From the NCBI GenBank assembly GCA_905250025.1, contig CAJNOJ010000033.1, positions 248,001 to 312,000 of the forward strand: a stretch of DNA of 64,000 nt, in the 5' to 3' direction. Position 1 is the first letter of the stretch; the number at the start of each line of letters is the position of its first letter. A program made the translations under genes and the position numbers. Positions 24,046 to 36,325 of this stretch are shown here, piece by piece. The stretch is from Adineta ricciae. Taxonomy: Eukaryota; Rotifera; Eurotatoria; Adinetida; Adinetidae. A model generated the notes under the pieces. It made no database searches and was not told where the DNA came from. It was given only the letters and a program-made list of their open reading frames with translations.

Positions 24046-25674
24046 TTATGTTTGAGCCTGTTGTAAAATCTCCAATGATCGTGTATCAAGAAAACTCTTT
24101 GGATTCGTTGTTAACATAAATATATTAATCAACACATTCATAACCACGATAAGAACCACTAGAATTAATGAAAGATCATTCAAACGTCGTAATTTCGTCT
24201 CTTTCGCTCCGTTTCGTATATCACTTTTGATCAATATGTATAAAAGAAAGCTCAAGCCAAGCTGAATTACAATCGACATGGAAACAAGCACCAACGATGC
24301 AATCCAAATTCTATCATGTTGTTTTTGTAAAATCAAAGTTCGCAATTGCATTGCATTACTTGCTGATAAAAACCGCAAAATATGAAAACAATTTCAGTAC
24401 AAAGTTAAACTTACTGACGATAGCCAATAGCAACAACATGATCGCTAATAAAAACCGAGAATTGGATTTATTCACTATAAAATAAATTTCTTACCAATCG
24501 TCTTCTTTGTTGCATAACTGTTGTAGTTACACGTCGTTTCAACCTAAAAGAACGAATAACACGTAGATAAACAAATTAAACTTATCATTCGAGAGACTTT
24601 TTGACATTTCATTTAACAAACAACAATCGTGAGTAGATCCCGTTCAATAATAACAATTCGTTGTGTAAATGTCACATGCACACGTATTGTGTCAACAAAT
24701 CATGTTTCAGACAGCAAGAGAGATAACAGAAGAAAGAGAAGTTCAACGGCTCGACGACTGCACAAATTATCGAAAGATTAGATCTGTTTGCCAATGGCAA
24801 AAAATCACTCTTTAACTTGTGAACAAAAGGCACTTGAACACACATGACGTCTGATGTGTACAACGATATATGAATCAGTAAAGTGATCGATAACTATTAT
24901 GATTTGCATAAGAATCAATGGAAAGAAATCATCATTTCATTCCACTATTTGCATATAAAATCTCTTTTAATCGTACTCATGAAATTATATTGCATAAAAT
25001 CTTACCAATATACACATACATGTTTGACAAGCAATACAAGCAAATATAATTCATTCTACTTCTGTTTACTTAACGTCAGAGAAAACCTCGTCATTAGTTT
25101 TTGTAACGTTTGATTGACATCAATCACATGCAAAAGATTCGAATGGTATCTGTAGACAGAACAACAAGAAGACAAAAGCATTCTTCTTGTGTTAATGAGA
25201 AAAAAATCCGAAAGATTCTACCAAGCAGCTGTGATTATATGTGTAAATCTCGGCTTGGGCGGTTTCTTTCGTGAGAATCAAAGTACTATACAATAATCAA
25301 GCAGATGGCTACACAGAAAAAACTTACGTTTAAATCACCAGTAGTGCTCTCCTGATCATTCTAGGAAAGAAAGGAAGAAAACAAGGACTAAATTCCTTCA
25401 AATTCACAAAATAATGAATCAATAGAAAATCTGTTGTGCAAGATTATTCTCATGTGAAACTTGTCTCAATATTTACCCTTCTTAATCTAGTATCGATTGT
25501 TCGATGAGCTGAAGGATCATCCATACGTATTGGTGGTGTAGGTGGTAGAAGATTTTCGTCTTGTGCGCTCTGTTGATATTCCAACCGAACGGGTGGTATT
25601 GGACGAGTATTACTGCCAACTTCAGGATACATGGGTGGAGCAGATGGTCCTTGATGATAGTTATGTGATGCCAT
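24046..25674 (-). CDS. NINJ1: Ninjurin family membrane protein
   Basis: Four or more exons run from the ATG at 25674 to the TAA at 24046-24048. The N-terminal exon encodes a Pro-rich cytosol- or surface-facing leader (GPSAPPMYPEV, LLPPTPPIRM). A short exon then gives NDQESTTGDLN, followed by YNSYATKKTI. The ninjurin core is in the last exons: a first helical segment (IAIMLLLLAIVTSNAMQLRTLI), TM1 (IWIASLVLVSMSIVIQLGLS), the KSDIRNGAKETKLRRLND loop and TM2 (LSLILVVLIVVMNVLINIFM). These match NINJ1 closely. Ninjurins are homophilic adhesion proteins, and NINJ1 oligomers rupture the plasma membrane during lytic death. A large intron (about 24550-25335) is unusual for this window. An upstream TTG-initiated extension is not supported. 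NINJ1 versus NINJ2 cannot be separated. Confidence 0.85.
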
Positions 25675-27039
25675 TTTTGTATCAATTATGTATAACTGGA
25701 AAGAAAGAAAAGACAAAAAAACTTTCTGGATAGACTATACAAACTTAGGAAACATAATCAATCATGTATTGTGAGTAACACATACAAGTGATCCGTCGTT
25801 TTCCTCGTGTCATACTCTTTCTTTTCTTTTCTCGTTCACTTCTTTCTCTCTCTCTATTTTTTTGTCTCTCATACTTGCATGTCAAGGTTATCTTATGGTA
25901 TGTAGTCATATCAAATACCTCTCTTTTTCTTTCATCCGAAACATCAAATCAATTACAACGAATAAGAAAAACAACAGATCGGATATGCTTTACCTGTAAA
26001 ACACTTGTCTCTTGTGGCAATATATAGCTACTGATGAAATGTATGATACAGATTATAAGAAAAATAGACTTGCCTTCTCTTTCTCGATATTGAAGACGAA
26101 AATTAAATAGGAGTGCAGAGAGAGAAAAAAAGAGTGAATAAGCAGGTAGACAACGATGACAAACATTGAGCGAGAAGAAAAAAAACACAAAAAGAAAGAG
26201 AAGACAACCTTTGTTATGGATGAGGATATCGGTAACGGCGGCGGAGGTTTTTTTTTCTATTTCCTTTTCTCCTTTCGACAGTACATAATAACATGCGTAA
26301 TTTTTTTTAACAAGAAGTTGTTTTTCTTCACATACGTCACTAGAATTTTCCCTTTTCGCGTTCTGTTCAAGTGTATGTATTGATACCCTCTGACACTCAA
26401 CAATAGAAATACACTATTGATCACGAGCCATTTCTAATTAACCGACGGCATTGTCAGAAAATAAAGGTCATCTCAAGAGAAGAAAAAAGATAAATAATCA
26501 AGTTAGAAATAAAATACGAAACACATTTTCGCATCTGACGCCTTAATCGACATGGTTCACACGCGTCTTTAGTCGATATACGTCTTTATCAATTGTCATT
26601 AGGGCAACATTCTTCTTACGTTAACTATGAGAAAGAATATGTTAAATAAGAAATAGCAGTCGCTAGTCAATCACATTTTCGAAGCGGATACGAGGATGAG
26701 TAATACGACAGGAAGAGTAAAAGAAAATGTTCTTCTTTGTCCAAATGCGAACTTCTTTAATCAATCAAACTTAATGTTTTATTAACTCTCTTGAGAATGT
26801 CTATGACGAGCAAATTTGATTCGATCATATCTTTTCGCCATCATTCGGGAGGAGAGAGAGAACAACAATTTGTTTTGCTTTCGACAATCACGAGAGGCAC
26901 AACTCTATTAACAATCGCTCGAACTCCATATAGATTATTCATTGGGTTAGCATTCATTTTATTTCTTTTTCGTGCGTCTTAAAAATTGTTTTCAGAATTA
27001 TGAAAAAAAAGCAACAGATTAAATTGCACATCAAATAAA
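25675..27039. other. Upstream region of ninjurin / 3' flank of exportin-6
   Basis: About 1.36 kb, AT-rich with several TC-rich runs (about 25800-25870) and homopolymers. Open frames here (for example 25949-26188 -, 26156-26383 +, 26791-26982 +) have low-complexity translations without family resemblance. No RNA gene or repeat array is seen. Confidence 0.55.
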
Positions 27040-30000
27040 TCAGCTTGAATTCGTCGTCGTGTAATGCCGGTAATCGTGGATGAAATCATTAATGTTTTGG
27101 GTGAAGGATGGTAAATCCTAGAAATAACACTAGTTTATTACGTTCTTTCTCAATCAAGTAAACCTACCGTTTCGTTTCGACTGTAATTCTCTAGCAACAA
27201 GCGTTTATGTTTATCATTCAGATTGTTTTGGTTATGCGTTTGATTGAGAAAATGCTGTATAAAATGTGCAAAATTATTGTTGGTGCTGTCGGTGGTCAGG
27301 ATGTAGAACAATGTTGATATAATATCATCACGGCATAGTTCATGCGATCGAGCAAGTAGCACGGAAAGCAAAAGAGAAAGTAGCGCTTGAGACATTTGTT
27401 GACGAAATATGGATTTCGTATAGAGACCGCATTTCAATTGCAGTTCGTTACAAGACGACAGATTTGTACGAAATTGTTCGATATCTGCTTGAGAAAATGA
27501 CCAGGCGATACTCTAAAAAAAACGCAAGGAATCAGTTTAAACTCGGTGCTTAGATGTAAAGTGTCGAATACGATTGGATTGGTAAATACCTCCATCAATT
27601 GGATAAAACTTTGTTCATTAGCTGTTGTTTCCGCCTCGCCATTGAATGTTGTCAAGACAGTACCTTTGAAAAAATATCGCCAATTGTTGATCAGTAGATT
27701 ATGAACGAGTTTGTAGTAATTTTCTCGAATGTCCAATGCAAAATTCTGAAAATCAAATATGTGTCAGTGAATTTTGTCCAATAGATTTTACTTCTCGAAT
27801 AGCTGGATACAATGCCGATGTGCATAGTTCTATAATGGTGGGGAGAAATTGTTGGGCTAGTTTACTATTTCCTGGCTCATTGACAAGTAGTGCCAGAAAT
27901 TCCAGAAATCTAGATACGGGTAGAATAACGAATACAGTTTTTGCTTCTTCGGAGTCGTGTTTACCTTGAAATTGCGGCATGAGCATTAGGTTTCGGTTCG
28001 CGAAGAACTGTTCGAACATTTTCTCTAGATAAATTTCAAGTTTTTAGGGAATGCATAACACTTCGAATCGATACGAACATGTTGAACGCAGCGAATGTTG
28101 TTTGCAAGATAGTATTAAGTAATTCTGCGCCCATCTGTACTCGAAATACTTCAAAAACGGTCAATAGCAAAGAAACAAGCGCAGTTTCACAATCTAGAAT
28201 ATAGAAATTTGCTAAGCGATCTCTCCGGCAGCTCAACCCACCGACCTGGATCACGATTGATGATATACGGAAGGAATCGATTGGAATTGATGATTAAGCT
28301 TTGAATTGACTGAAAGAAGTGCTGGCGAGTTTTGTTATTTTCCATGCGAACGGACTCGATCAGTTCTGTCAGCAACAGCATGTAGTTAAGGAAGGAGTGT
28401 TGCATTAGTTGAGAAGTCGGCTCTTTTAAGATCGCATCCAGCGGTTGAAAAATCGAATGGAAAAATTGCTCAGCCGATTGTTGATCAGTTAAAATAATCG
28501 ATGCAATGATTTTGATTGACACTTTATAAAGCTAGAAGAGAAGATTGGGATTAGATGAAATGATGGGAGGAGAGAGAGAGTTTACTTGAAAACTAGTTTT
28601 GCTTTGCACGGCAACATTCCACGTGAGAATGCGATGAATGAGAAGTTTAATTGAATCGAATTGATCAATAGGTAACTGCTGACGAGTGAGAGGAACGAGC
28701 GATGAAAGAAGAGAAGCAGCTGATTGAGCAATAGATCGATCCGAATTCTATCAAATGAAGAATATAGACATTAGTTGACTTTATTTGGTCTTCACATACA
28801 TTCACATCGATTAGCGGTACACAAGCATCGATAATATGTGTGATTAATTCCTGAATCATTCGGCGGTTATCTTGATTTGAACTGTGTAGAATTAACATTT
28901 GACTGAGCCATTGAGTTGTGTTAGTAACGCATTCAAAAGATCGGGTTTGACTAAACGACACTCATTTTCGTTAAACATCATCAACACATTTCGAGCACGA
29001 CTCACACTTTAATGAATTCTTCGTGTAGTTCTTTCGAGGAACATTCGATTAGATCGAATCGAACATGAATTATGTAAATCATTAATTGTATAAATCTAAA
29101 TAAGAAAGGCCAAATTGTTATCCTATCTCGAGTGCTCCTACTGATGAACAAGTGTGACACGAGTTTGGACGAAACTCTGCTGTTGATTATTGTTATCCAA
29201 TAAGCATGTGTTAGCAATGCGTGAAAACGCGTGAAGTAAATGATTTAGACTGGTCAATATTTCACGACAAGCATGGATGGACTCGTTAGTCAGGTGAAAC
29301 TGCTGTCGGGGAGGATCTAGTGGAAAAAAACACAGAGAGAATGGTGAAGATTTGTTTTTATAGGAGCAAATTACCAGTTGATGATGTTTGAACTAGTTTT
29401 TGAATAGTTTTATATTTTTCAATGTCGGGTTGTAAGAGACTTATCTAAAGAATTCACAAACGGTTGAAATAGTGAATGTTACGATAATCCATTCTTACGA
29501 GTAGATGTAAAATATTGGAAGGAAGAGTTGGAAGGTCGGTTAGTTTGCTTAATAGATCAACGCATTCTCGTATATATCGATCTGTAGCTGTTTCAGACTA
29601 GAAATATAAAGCCAATAACAATATTTTTGCAAGTGTGATGGATATATACATCATTTAGATCGGTCGTTTCTTCCAAACTTTTCGCTTGCATTTGTCCATG
29701 ATGAACACGTTGGAGTAATTCTTGACTTAGCGAACGTAAAATTTGTGCATACCTATTATTTACAAAGAAATCTATTCATTTCATGCCGTTCTTCGTACAA
29801 GCTGTTACTTCTCAAATGAGTTGTCTCTGCTCATCAATCGACTTTCATCTTTTGTTTTGATATATTCAATAAAAATCGACCAAATGTCCAAACAAGCATA
29901 GAATCCATCCTGTGTCGTCTACAATCAAACATAACTCACAATGAATTATACAAACAATTCGTGCAAAACTCACTTGGTGAAAAGTGAATTTATACAAACC

Positions 30001-31024
30001 ATTAAGTAATTCGAACATCGGAAAATGTTCAATTGTTTCACAGCGCTTTAAATGAAGATTGAAAAGTGTTCGTAAGATTTCTATCAGTTTAACTTGTAGA
30101 TCAATTGTAAAGTTTTCGTTGGCAATCGCAAGTAGTTGTACAACATGATGAAGTGTTGAATGTAGGATCGAATCGTACTGACGAGGGATGTGTTGCTTAA
30201 GAATAATTTCATGAATGCAATTCAGTGCATCGATAGACCAAGTCGATGATACGAACCGAAACAATTCATCGATGAATTCAATTGGAAAGGGTAGAATTGA
30301 AAGACGATTAATCAGCCGATCAAAACATACTAATGTTTGTTGTTTGATTAGTGAAGAATCATTTGTTAGTGCATTGTTTTTCAATTGTTCGGTATCTTTC
30401 TTGAGTAATATTTGAATAATTTGTATAATATGTGCGACATGTTGGTTGAGCGTAGTTTTCAGTTGCTGACATCGTTTAACTGTACAATCTTCATTGAACT
30501 GTCCAAGTTCTTCGACAGTTGTTGTTAAAAGTGCTAAACCTGAGAGTATTTGTGTTTCGATCAACTATTGGAAAAGAAAAAAGAACGCTTCGTTGTTTTT
30601 TTTTCTGAATATTATCTCTCAACCCTGACCTTACGTGATAACAAGTTTGAAAGTATTCGTCGATCGACCATTGTTGATCACAGCGTGCTATTTGTACAAT
30701 AAGAAAAGCTAATTTTGAACGAACGTAAGCGGGTATTGATTGAAATAGATGAGCGTAGAACCACAAGAGTATCTGACGGATTTGTTGCTGATCACCATAC
30801 CGATGACGAATTGAATATTCTAGTACTTGAAGCAAAAAATAGATTAACAATGGTGACATTACAAGAGTTTGATTCTGTTGCTGTTGTTGAAACGCTGCTA
30901 ATGCTATTTGCCAAGAATTTTGATCGATTAAGAAACGATTCAAATGCTCATGTAATTGTTGCTTATGAACAAGGTCCGTGCGCGGATCATAGTACTCTGT
31001 CAAAGCCTTGGTTAAATCATCCAT
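27040..31024 (-). CDS. XPO6: Exportin-6
   Basis: A gene of about 1,100 residues with many short introns, from ATG 31024 to TGA 27040-27042. The N-terminus MDDLTKALTEYYDPRTD and the helical HEAT-type text follow human XPO6 (LMTEFFHDCTTNERKREIEE). Clear matches are LKRCETIEHFPMFELLNGLYKFTFHQ, NNWRYFFKGTVLTTF, and the C-terminus with ENYSRNET then DLPSFTQNINDFIHDYRHY, matching DRDLPSFTQNVHRLVNDLRYY. XPO6 is the RanGTP-dependent exporter that clears actin-profilin from the nucleus. Length is near the human 1,125. It lies 193 bp downstream of MMADHC on the same strand, and an acceptor-like TTTATAG sits 5 nt before its ATG. Confidence 0.92.
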
Positions 31025-31217
31025 TCTATCTATAAATCAAAACAAGAGAAGACAAGTAGAGTTCAGTTGTAATTTTCCTTTATTTTATAGAATAAGCAAT
31101 GATATAGAATATATATATTTACAATTATCTCCCTTAAATCTTCTGTTTTTGCTATCTAAATGAAAAAAAACTGTCACTGGGGAGATAGGAATAGTTCTTT
31201 ATGTGTGTATTGAAGAT

Positions 31218-32302
31218 TCAATTGACTGTTTTCAAAACGGAATCACTGTCGTTGCTTTCGTCAACTGTTGAACTTTTGCCTGATGGAACAACAAATTCTT
31301 TGAGAATATGTTGAACGTCTGGATCACTCTTTAATGCACTAGTAAATACACAGCCAACAAAGACGTGTGTGCCTAAAAAGATGCAATCGTATTCTTTCAT
31401 TAAAAGAAGAATTTCGTCCTTATACCATGTTGTAAATGTTCGACAACACGACAGCAACCTAAATCAACGATATTGACACCAAAGTAACGAAAACGTTCAT
31501 CAGTTTCAAATAATGTATCTGGTGTATGTGGACCATAATAAGGTCGACCGCTCGATGGATCAATGAAATCAGCCCAGTATTGTTTTGTACCAAGATAAGC
31601 ACACATTTCATGTGCTAGTTTGATAAACTGACCAATTAATTCATCTCGTTCTTCTTCAATTTTCGGCGACCATGCCGACATATCAGATTCTGTCTTCAAT
31701 ATGATTGTTATTGCTGTTAATGGTTGCATTAAAACATTATAATTCAAAAATAAACGATGTAATTCATAACGTAATAATGCTGGACAATCAAATGCTCGAA
31801 TTTCTAAGTTATCATTGGTGATCAAACTCGAAAGAAATTCATTCTTGTTTGTTGGTGATGATAATTTCATGTGTGCGCCCATTAATTGAGCGATTGAATC
31901 TTTTTGATGATCGACAGGTAAAGTCATTGTTAGAATTTCGTCAAGAAGAAGTTTACCATCGGTACCGTATAATTTTGGATCCAGTTTCGGTATTGGTTTA
32001 CGAGGAGTAGGATTCAATGCACGATCTGGTCCAATACGTCCAGGTAATAGAAAACGTGGATTAGGGTCTCTCAGTGATGGGTTTGTTGTATCAACAACTA
32101 AAGGTGGAACTGTTAAATTTTCTTGTGCTGTTAAATTAGAACCATCTAATTGATCGACAAGATCCAGTAAAGCACGAAGTGTTTTACGTCCGACAATACG
32201 TGCTTTTAAATCAAATGGATTTGGTTTAAAGGAGGATAGTCGACGTGTTGGAGAAAGTAAAAATAAAGATTGAGGACGAATGTGTGTTAGAAAACGATCC
32301 AT
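31218..32302 (-). CDS. MMADHC: Cobalamin trafficking protein MMADHC (CblD)
   Basis: Two exons run from ATG 32302 to the stop at 31218, joined across an intron at about 31372-31425. The N-terminal 60 residues are Arg/Leu-rich with few acidic residues (MDRFLTHIRPQSLFLLSPTR), consistent with a mitochondrial targeting signal. The conserved domain includes RFLLPGRIGPDRALN, FDCPALLRYEL, MSAWSPKIEEERDELIGQF, YWADFIDPSSGRPYYGP, TLFETDERFRYFG and DLGCCRVVEH, then THVFVGCVFTSA. All match human MMADHC. The protein routes cob(II)alamin from MMACHC to methionine synthase in the cytosol and to methylmalonyl-CoA mutase in mitochondria. The tail is about 25 residues longer than human. An acceptor-like TTATAG lies 6 nt before the ATG. 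The upstream region is shared with the divergent GH3 gene. Confidence 0.95.
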
Positions 32303-32565
32303 TGTAATCTATAATTGACTGAATTTACACATATATTTCGTTCGTTTTTTTTCTCACTAGCTCTTCTATCTAATAGCTGATCATGCGCTCGCTGTGTGTG
32401 TGAGTCATGGTGTCGTGTTTTTACTCGCTATTCGCTATTCTATTGCGCGCTAGTTGTTAATAAACCACCACCATTGCATTCGTCGTTGATTCGTTCTCTT
32501 TCCTCCTCGTGTCAATAGAGAATATCTTTTTCTGCTGTGGTGCAGACTAGGAGCCGCATAGCATC
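32303..32565. promoter_or_regulatory. Shared divergent upstream region MMADHC / GH3
   Basis: Only 263 bp separate the two start codons, so both promoters must lie here or overlap the genes. TC-rich runs and a short direct repeat CGCTATTCGCTATTC (about 32427-32441) are visible. No clear TATA box is seen. Confidence 0.45.
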
Positions 32566-34836
32566 ATGGCTTCGTTTTTTCTTTTTCTTTTAATCGTCAG
32601 ATTAGTACATGAAAGCAAAGAAACAGCAGCTGGAGATATCTTTCCTTTTCGTAATGTTTCATTGGACTGGTCTGTACGTGTGGACGACCTTGTTTCTCGT
32701 CTTACAGCACATGAAATCATCGATCAAATGGCGTACGGAGGTGGATGGGATGCAGGTGTTACACCTCCTATACCTCGATTGAGTATTCTTCCCTATTCAT
32801 GGGGTACTGAATGTCTACGTGGTGATGTTAGTGAAAATTCCACAGGATTTCCGCAAGCAATTAATCTTGCTACGACATGGAATAAACAATTGGTCAAAGC
32901 AGTAGCCAATGCTACAGCATACGAAGTACATGCACATTATAATCTTTTTACTAAAGAAGGTTTATACGGCGTACATCGCGGTTTGAGTTGTTTTTCGCCC
33001 GTGGTGAACATTATGCGACATCCACTATGGGGTCGAGGTCAAGAAACGTACGGCGAATGTCCATATCTAACAGGAATGTTCGCTATTTATTTTGTTCATG
33101 GTCTTCAAGGGCCATCAACTGCACGCTATCTAAATACGAATGCAGGCTGTAAACATTTCGATTCTCATAATGGACCCGAAAATATTCCAGTTTCGCGCTT
33201 TTCATTCGATGCACAACTCTCCGAATACGATTGGCGTTCAACATTTCTTCCAGCGTTTCACGCTTGTGTCAATGCTGGTAGCTATGGTATTATGTGTTCG
33301 TATAATTCTATCAATGGTATTCCATCGTGTGCCAATAATCGTCTTCTAACTGATATACTTCGCCAAGGAATGAATTTCACAGGTTATGTTGTTGCTGATG
33401 ATGATGCTCTTGTCTCGATCCATACTGATCATCATTATGTCCAGACAAATGAAGATGCAGCTATTGTAGCACTACAAGCTGGTGTCAATCTGGAATTATC
33501 TGATTCGCCAGAAGCAACGATGTTTGAATTATTGCATCAAGCATATGATGAAGGCAAAATTAATAATCAAACATTAATCCAACGTGTCAAACCATTAATG
33601 TACACAAGAATGCGCCTCGGAGAATTTGATCCACTTGAGATGAATGATTACAATAAAATACCTATGAATATTATACAATGTGAATCACATCGCAATCTAG
33701 CACGACAAACTGCATTACAATCGTTTGTACTTTTAAAGAATCACGGAAATTTCTTACCTATTCGCAATCCAAGTGTATTCCGAAATGTTCTCTTTCTTGG
33801 ACCAATGTCAAATAATCCTGTTCAACAATATGGTGACTATTCACCCATCGTTGATCCGTACTACGTAACAACACCGTTGAGTTCCTTACAGGATAGTTTT
33901 GCGAATACCAGTTACAACGAAGCATGTTTGGATGGAGCTAGATGTTTAAAATACAATCAAACAGATATAATTCATTATTTGAAGAGCAATCGATTTGATT
34001 TGATCATTCTTTCACTTGGAACAGGACCTGATATAGAAAGTGAAGGAAATGATCGTGCAACAATGAACCTACCTAATAATCAATTACAATTACTTCAAGA
34101 TTTATTGAATACCATTGATCCGATGCAAACAAAAATCCTCTTTCTAACCATTTCGGGCACACCAGTAGATATTCAGCTAGCAGAACAATCGAACCAAATA
34201 CAAGCAATCATTCATTTAGGATTCGCTGCACAAGAACTAGGTGAAGCACTGAAAATGGCAATTATTGGCGATGGTGCATCAAAGTTTGGTCGATTACCAT
34301 ATACATGGCCAAAAAAATTAAGTGATTTACCTGGAGATTTAACGCGGTACGATATGACAAGTGGCTTCACATATCGCTATTCAAATGTCGAACCATTATA
34401 TTCATTTGGATATGGTTTATCGTATTCGAATTTTTCCTATTTTGACCTTCGTTTTAACGCCACAACAATCAAACCTGGCGATGGTTTAACAATCTATTTC
34501 AATGTTAAAAACACAGGTGAACGAACATCTGACGAAGTTGTACAAATCTACTTGAGCATTTCTCTAAAAAATACTTCTCTAGCAAATGTTTCACGCGCAC
34601 AGTTAGTTGATTTCGAACGTTTGTCAGACATCACTCCACAACAAACCGTTCCCTACCAAGCAATAATCAGACCAGAACAAATGGCTGTATACGTCGATGG
34701 GAAAGGTTTTATGATTCTACCAGCCACATTGAGATTTCAAATCGGAAGTTTCCTTCAACCCTACCTATCAGGCAATGTCACTATCGACGGTACGGAATAC
34801 TCCGTTGGGCAATACATTTCATACGCTAGTTTGTAG
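32566..34836 (+). CDS. GH3 family beta-xylosidase/beta-glucosidase, secreted, intronless
   Basis: A 756-residue uninterrupted ORF. Residues 1-22 form a signal peptide (SFFLFLLIVRLVH...). The GH3 N-domain follows: PYSWGTECLRGD, SPVVNIMRHPLWGRGQETYGE and AGCKHFDSHNG, then MCSYNSINGIPSC and the nucleophile Asp segment GYVVADDDA (about 33383-33409). This layout resembles plant and fungal beta-D-xylosidases (VSDCDSV). The C-domain has LLKNHGNFLPI, FLGPMSNN and GFAAQELGEALKMAIIGD. A fibronectin III-like domain (VKNTGERTSDEVVQIYL) closes the protein. Many N-glycosylation sequons occur. It should hydrolyse beta-linked xylose or glucose oligomers outside the cell. It is the only long intronless gene in the window, which suggests horizontal or retroposed origin; animal homologues also exist, so origin is open. 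Confidence 0.9.
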   Translation: MASFFLFLLIVRLVHESKETAAGDIFPFRNVSLDWSVRVDDLVSRLTAHEIIDQMAYGGGWDAGVTPPIPRLSILPYSWGTECLRGDVSENSTGFPQAINLATTWNKQLVKAVANATAYEVHAHYNLFTKEGLYGVHRGLSCFSPVVNIMRHPLWGRGQETYGECPYLTGMFAIYFVHGLQGPSTARYLNTNAGCKHFDSHNGPENIPVSRFSFDAQLSEYDWRSTFLPAFHACVNAGSYGIMCSYNSINGIPSCANNRLLTDILRQGMNFTGYVVADDDALVSIHTDHHYVQTNEDAAIVALQAGVNLELSDSPEATMFELLHQAYDEGKINNQTLIQRVKPLMYTRMRLGEFDPLEMNDYNKIPMNIIQCESHRNLARQTALQSFVLLKNHGNFLPIRNPSVFRNVLFLGPMSNNPVQQYGDYSPIVDPYYVTTPLSSLQDSFANTSYNEACLDGARCLKYNQTDIIHYLKSNRFDLIILSLGTGPDIESEGNDRATMNLPNNQLQLLQDLLNTIDPMQTKILFLTISGTPVDIQLAEQSNQIQAIIHLGFAAQELGEALKMAIIGDGASKFGRLPYTWPKKLSDLPGDLTRYDMTSGFTYRYSNVEPLYSFGYGLSYSNFSYFDLRFNATTIKPGDGLTIYFNVKNTGERTSDEVVQIYLSISLKNTSLANVSRAQLVDFERLSDITPQQTVPYQAIIRPEQMAVYVDGKGFMILPATLRFQIGSFLQPYLSGNVTIDGTEYSVGQYISYASL

Positions 34837-35180
34837 ACTGTGATAATTTTATACCGATAGTATTTGTGATCATCAATCGATGCTTTTTTAATTTATCCAC
34901 AAAATTCTTTTTAAAAAGATAACAAGTTGTCTAAGAAAAAAAAACGCAAGGTTCTTTTGTTTTCAGCAGTAATTAAAGACAGGAAGAATACCGTCGGGAA
35001 GAATATATATCACTGTAACATTAAATAATAAGCCTACGGAGTGAGCATGAAGAAAATGAAAGTTAGTAGAAAAGAAAAGGCAAAACAGTAACCCATATAT
35101 GCTTTTGTTTGAAATAATAATGTTATTGATCAACAGAAAGAGAAACTAACAAGAACAGTTAGACGAGAGAAAAACAAATT
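34837..35180. other. Convergent 3' intergenic region
   Basis: This 344 bp lies between the GH3 stop (+) and the VIP36 stop (-). It is A-rich with AATAA-like words serving both 3'UTRs. Nothing else is seen. Confidence 0.6.
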
Positions 35181-36325
35181 TTAATAGAATCGCGTTCGTT
35201 GATATTGGCGATTGTTCATGTAATAATATGCACCGACACCAACACCGACACAAACAATGATCAAAAAGATGATAAGAAAAAAGATTTTCAATGCTGACCA
35301 ACCGGATCCTTTGGGATCATCAGTGTGTTCACGTTCAGGTTCAGCACCTGGCGCATTAGGTATGATAGATCGACGATCTTCTGAACGTCGTTTCTCGCTT
35401 GAATCTAGTTGGTATGTATGTACGGAAATGATATCATGGTTATCAGATAAATCACCAGTTGCAGCTGAGAAACCGAAATAATAATGCGTAGGCAAATGAA
35501 CATCGGAAGCTGTAAAACATTCTTTCCAAACATTTTTTCCTTCAATGTCAGTTGAAATTGTTAAACGATCATTTTGATAACGTATAGCCACTAGTGTGTC
35601 GGTATCTCGACCGCGGAAAGGTGATTCACAACCACTTATGATTGTATGTGTGCCATCACGATCATGATCATAATGAAGTGAACCGTTGTTAACCATCGCT
35701 GATATATATGGATGAGCATGCTAAAGATACAATCATTAAATGAACTCAAATAGAAAATCTTCGTAGTCCTACATTATGAGGACCATTGTGATTGGAATAG
35801 GTATCCATGATGATAGCTAAACCATGAAAGTAATCTGCATAACCAAAAACAGGTCCTAGAAAAGAATTGATTGGAGACCAGTTCTTATAAAAATCAATTT
35901 CCGATGCGTACCAGTTAACTTCGGATCTCTGACATACCAAATAACAAAGCCATCGCCGAATAATTCCTTTCCACTGCCGTGTACTTTATAGTGAATATGC
36001 ATTTCCCAATCAGGATAAGTAACAGGGATCATGTTCCATAAACCACCAGCTTTACTTTGGGAATCTGACGTTAAACGTATATATCGGTCGGTGACAATAG
36101 TATTGCCAACTAAATGCCAGTATGAGTTCGCCGTAGAAAAAACTATATGTCAACATAAAACGAAATCAGATCAATGTACTCATATTTCGTAAACAAACCA
36201 GCTGGATAGGGTCGATTCAAACTGTGTTCGCGAATTTCAAACGAATTTTCATCGTGATCTTGTTCGTTAGTAAGATTGATAAAAAGAAAAAATAGAAGAC
36301 ACGAAATGTTTGAAATAGAAACCAT
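35181..36325 (-). CDS. LMAN2: VIP36/LMAN2-type L-type lectin cargo receptor
   Basis: About 310 residues in several exons from ATG 36325 to the stop at 35181. In order: a signal peptide (ISNISCLLFFLFINLTNE), then the lectin beta-sandwich with HSLNRPYPAG, SYWHLVGNTIV, WNMIPVTYPDWEMHIHYKVHG, LFGDGFVIWY and MDTYSNHNGPHN. Next come YISAMVNNGSLHYDHDRDG and TGDLSDNHDIISVHTYQL, a short stalk, one TM helix (ALKIFFLIIFLIIVCVGVGVG) and a cytosolic tail ending RTRFY, like the KRFY of VIP36. These lectins bind high-mannose glycoproteins and cycle between ER, ERGIC and Golgi. The Asp/Asn/His positions of the sugar- and calcium-binding loops look kept. An acceptor-like TTTTCAG directly abuts the ATG, supporting this start over one seven codons upstream. 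Confidence 0.93.

Noticed and set aside
30715-31035. 106-codon plus-strand open frame
   Set aside because: It is antisense to the conserved first exon of XPO6.
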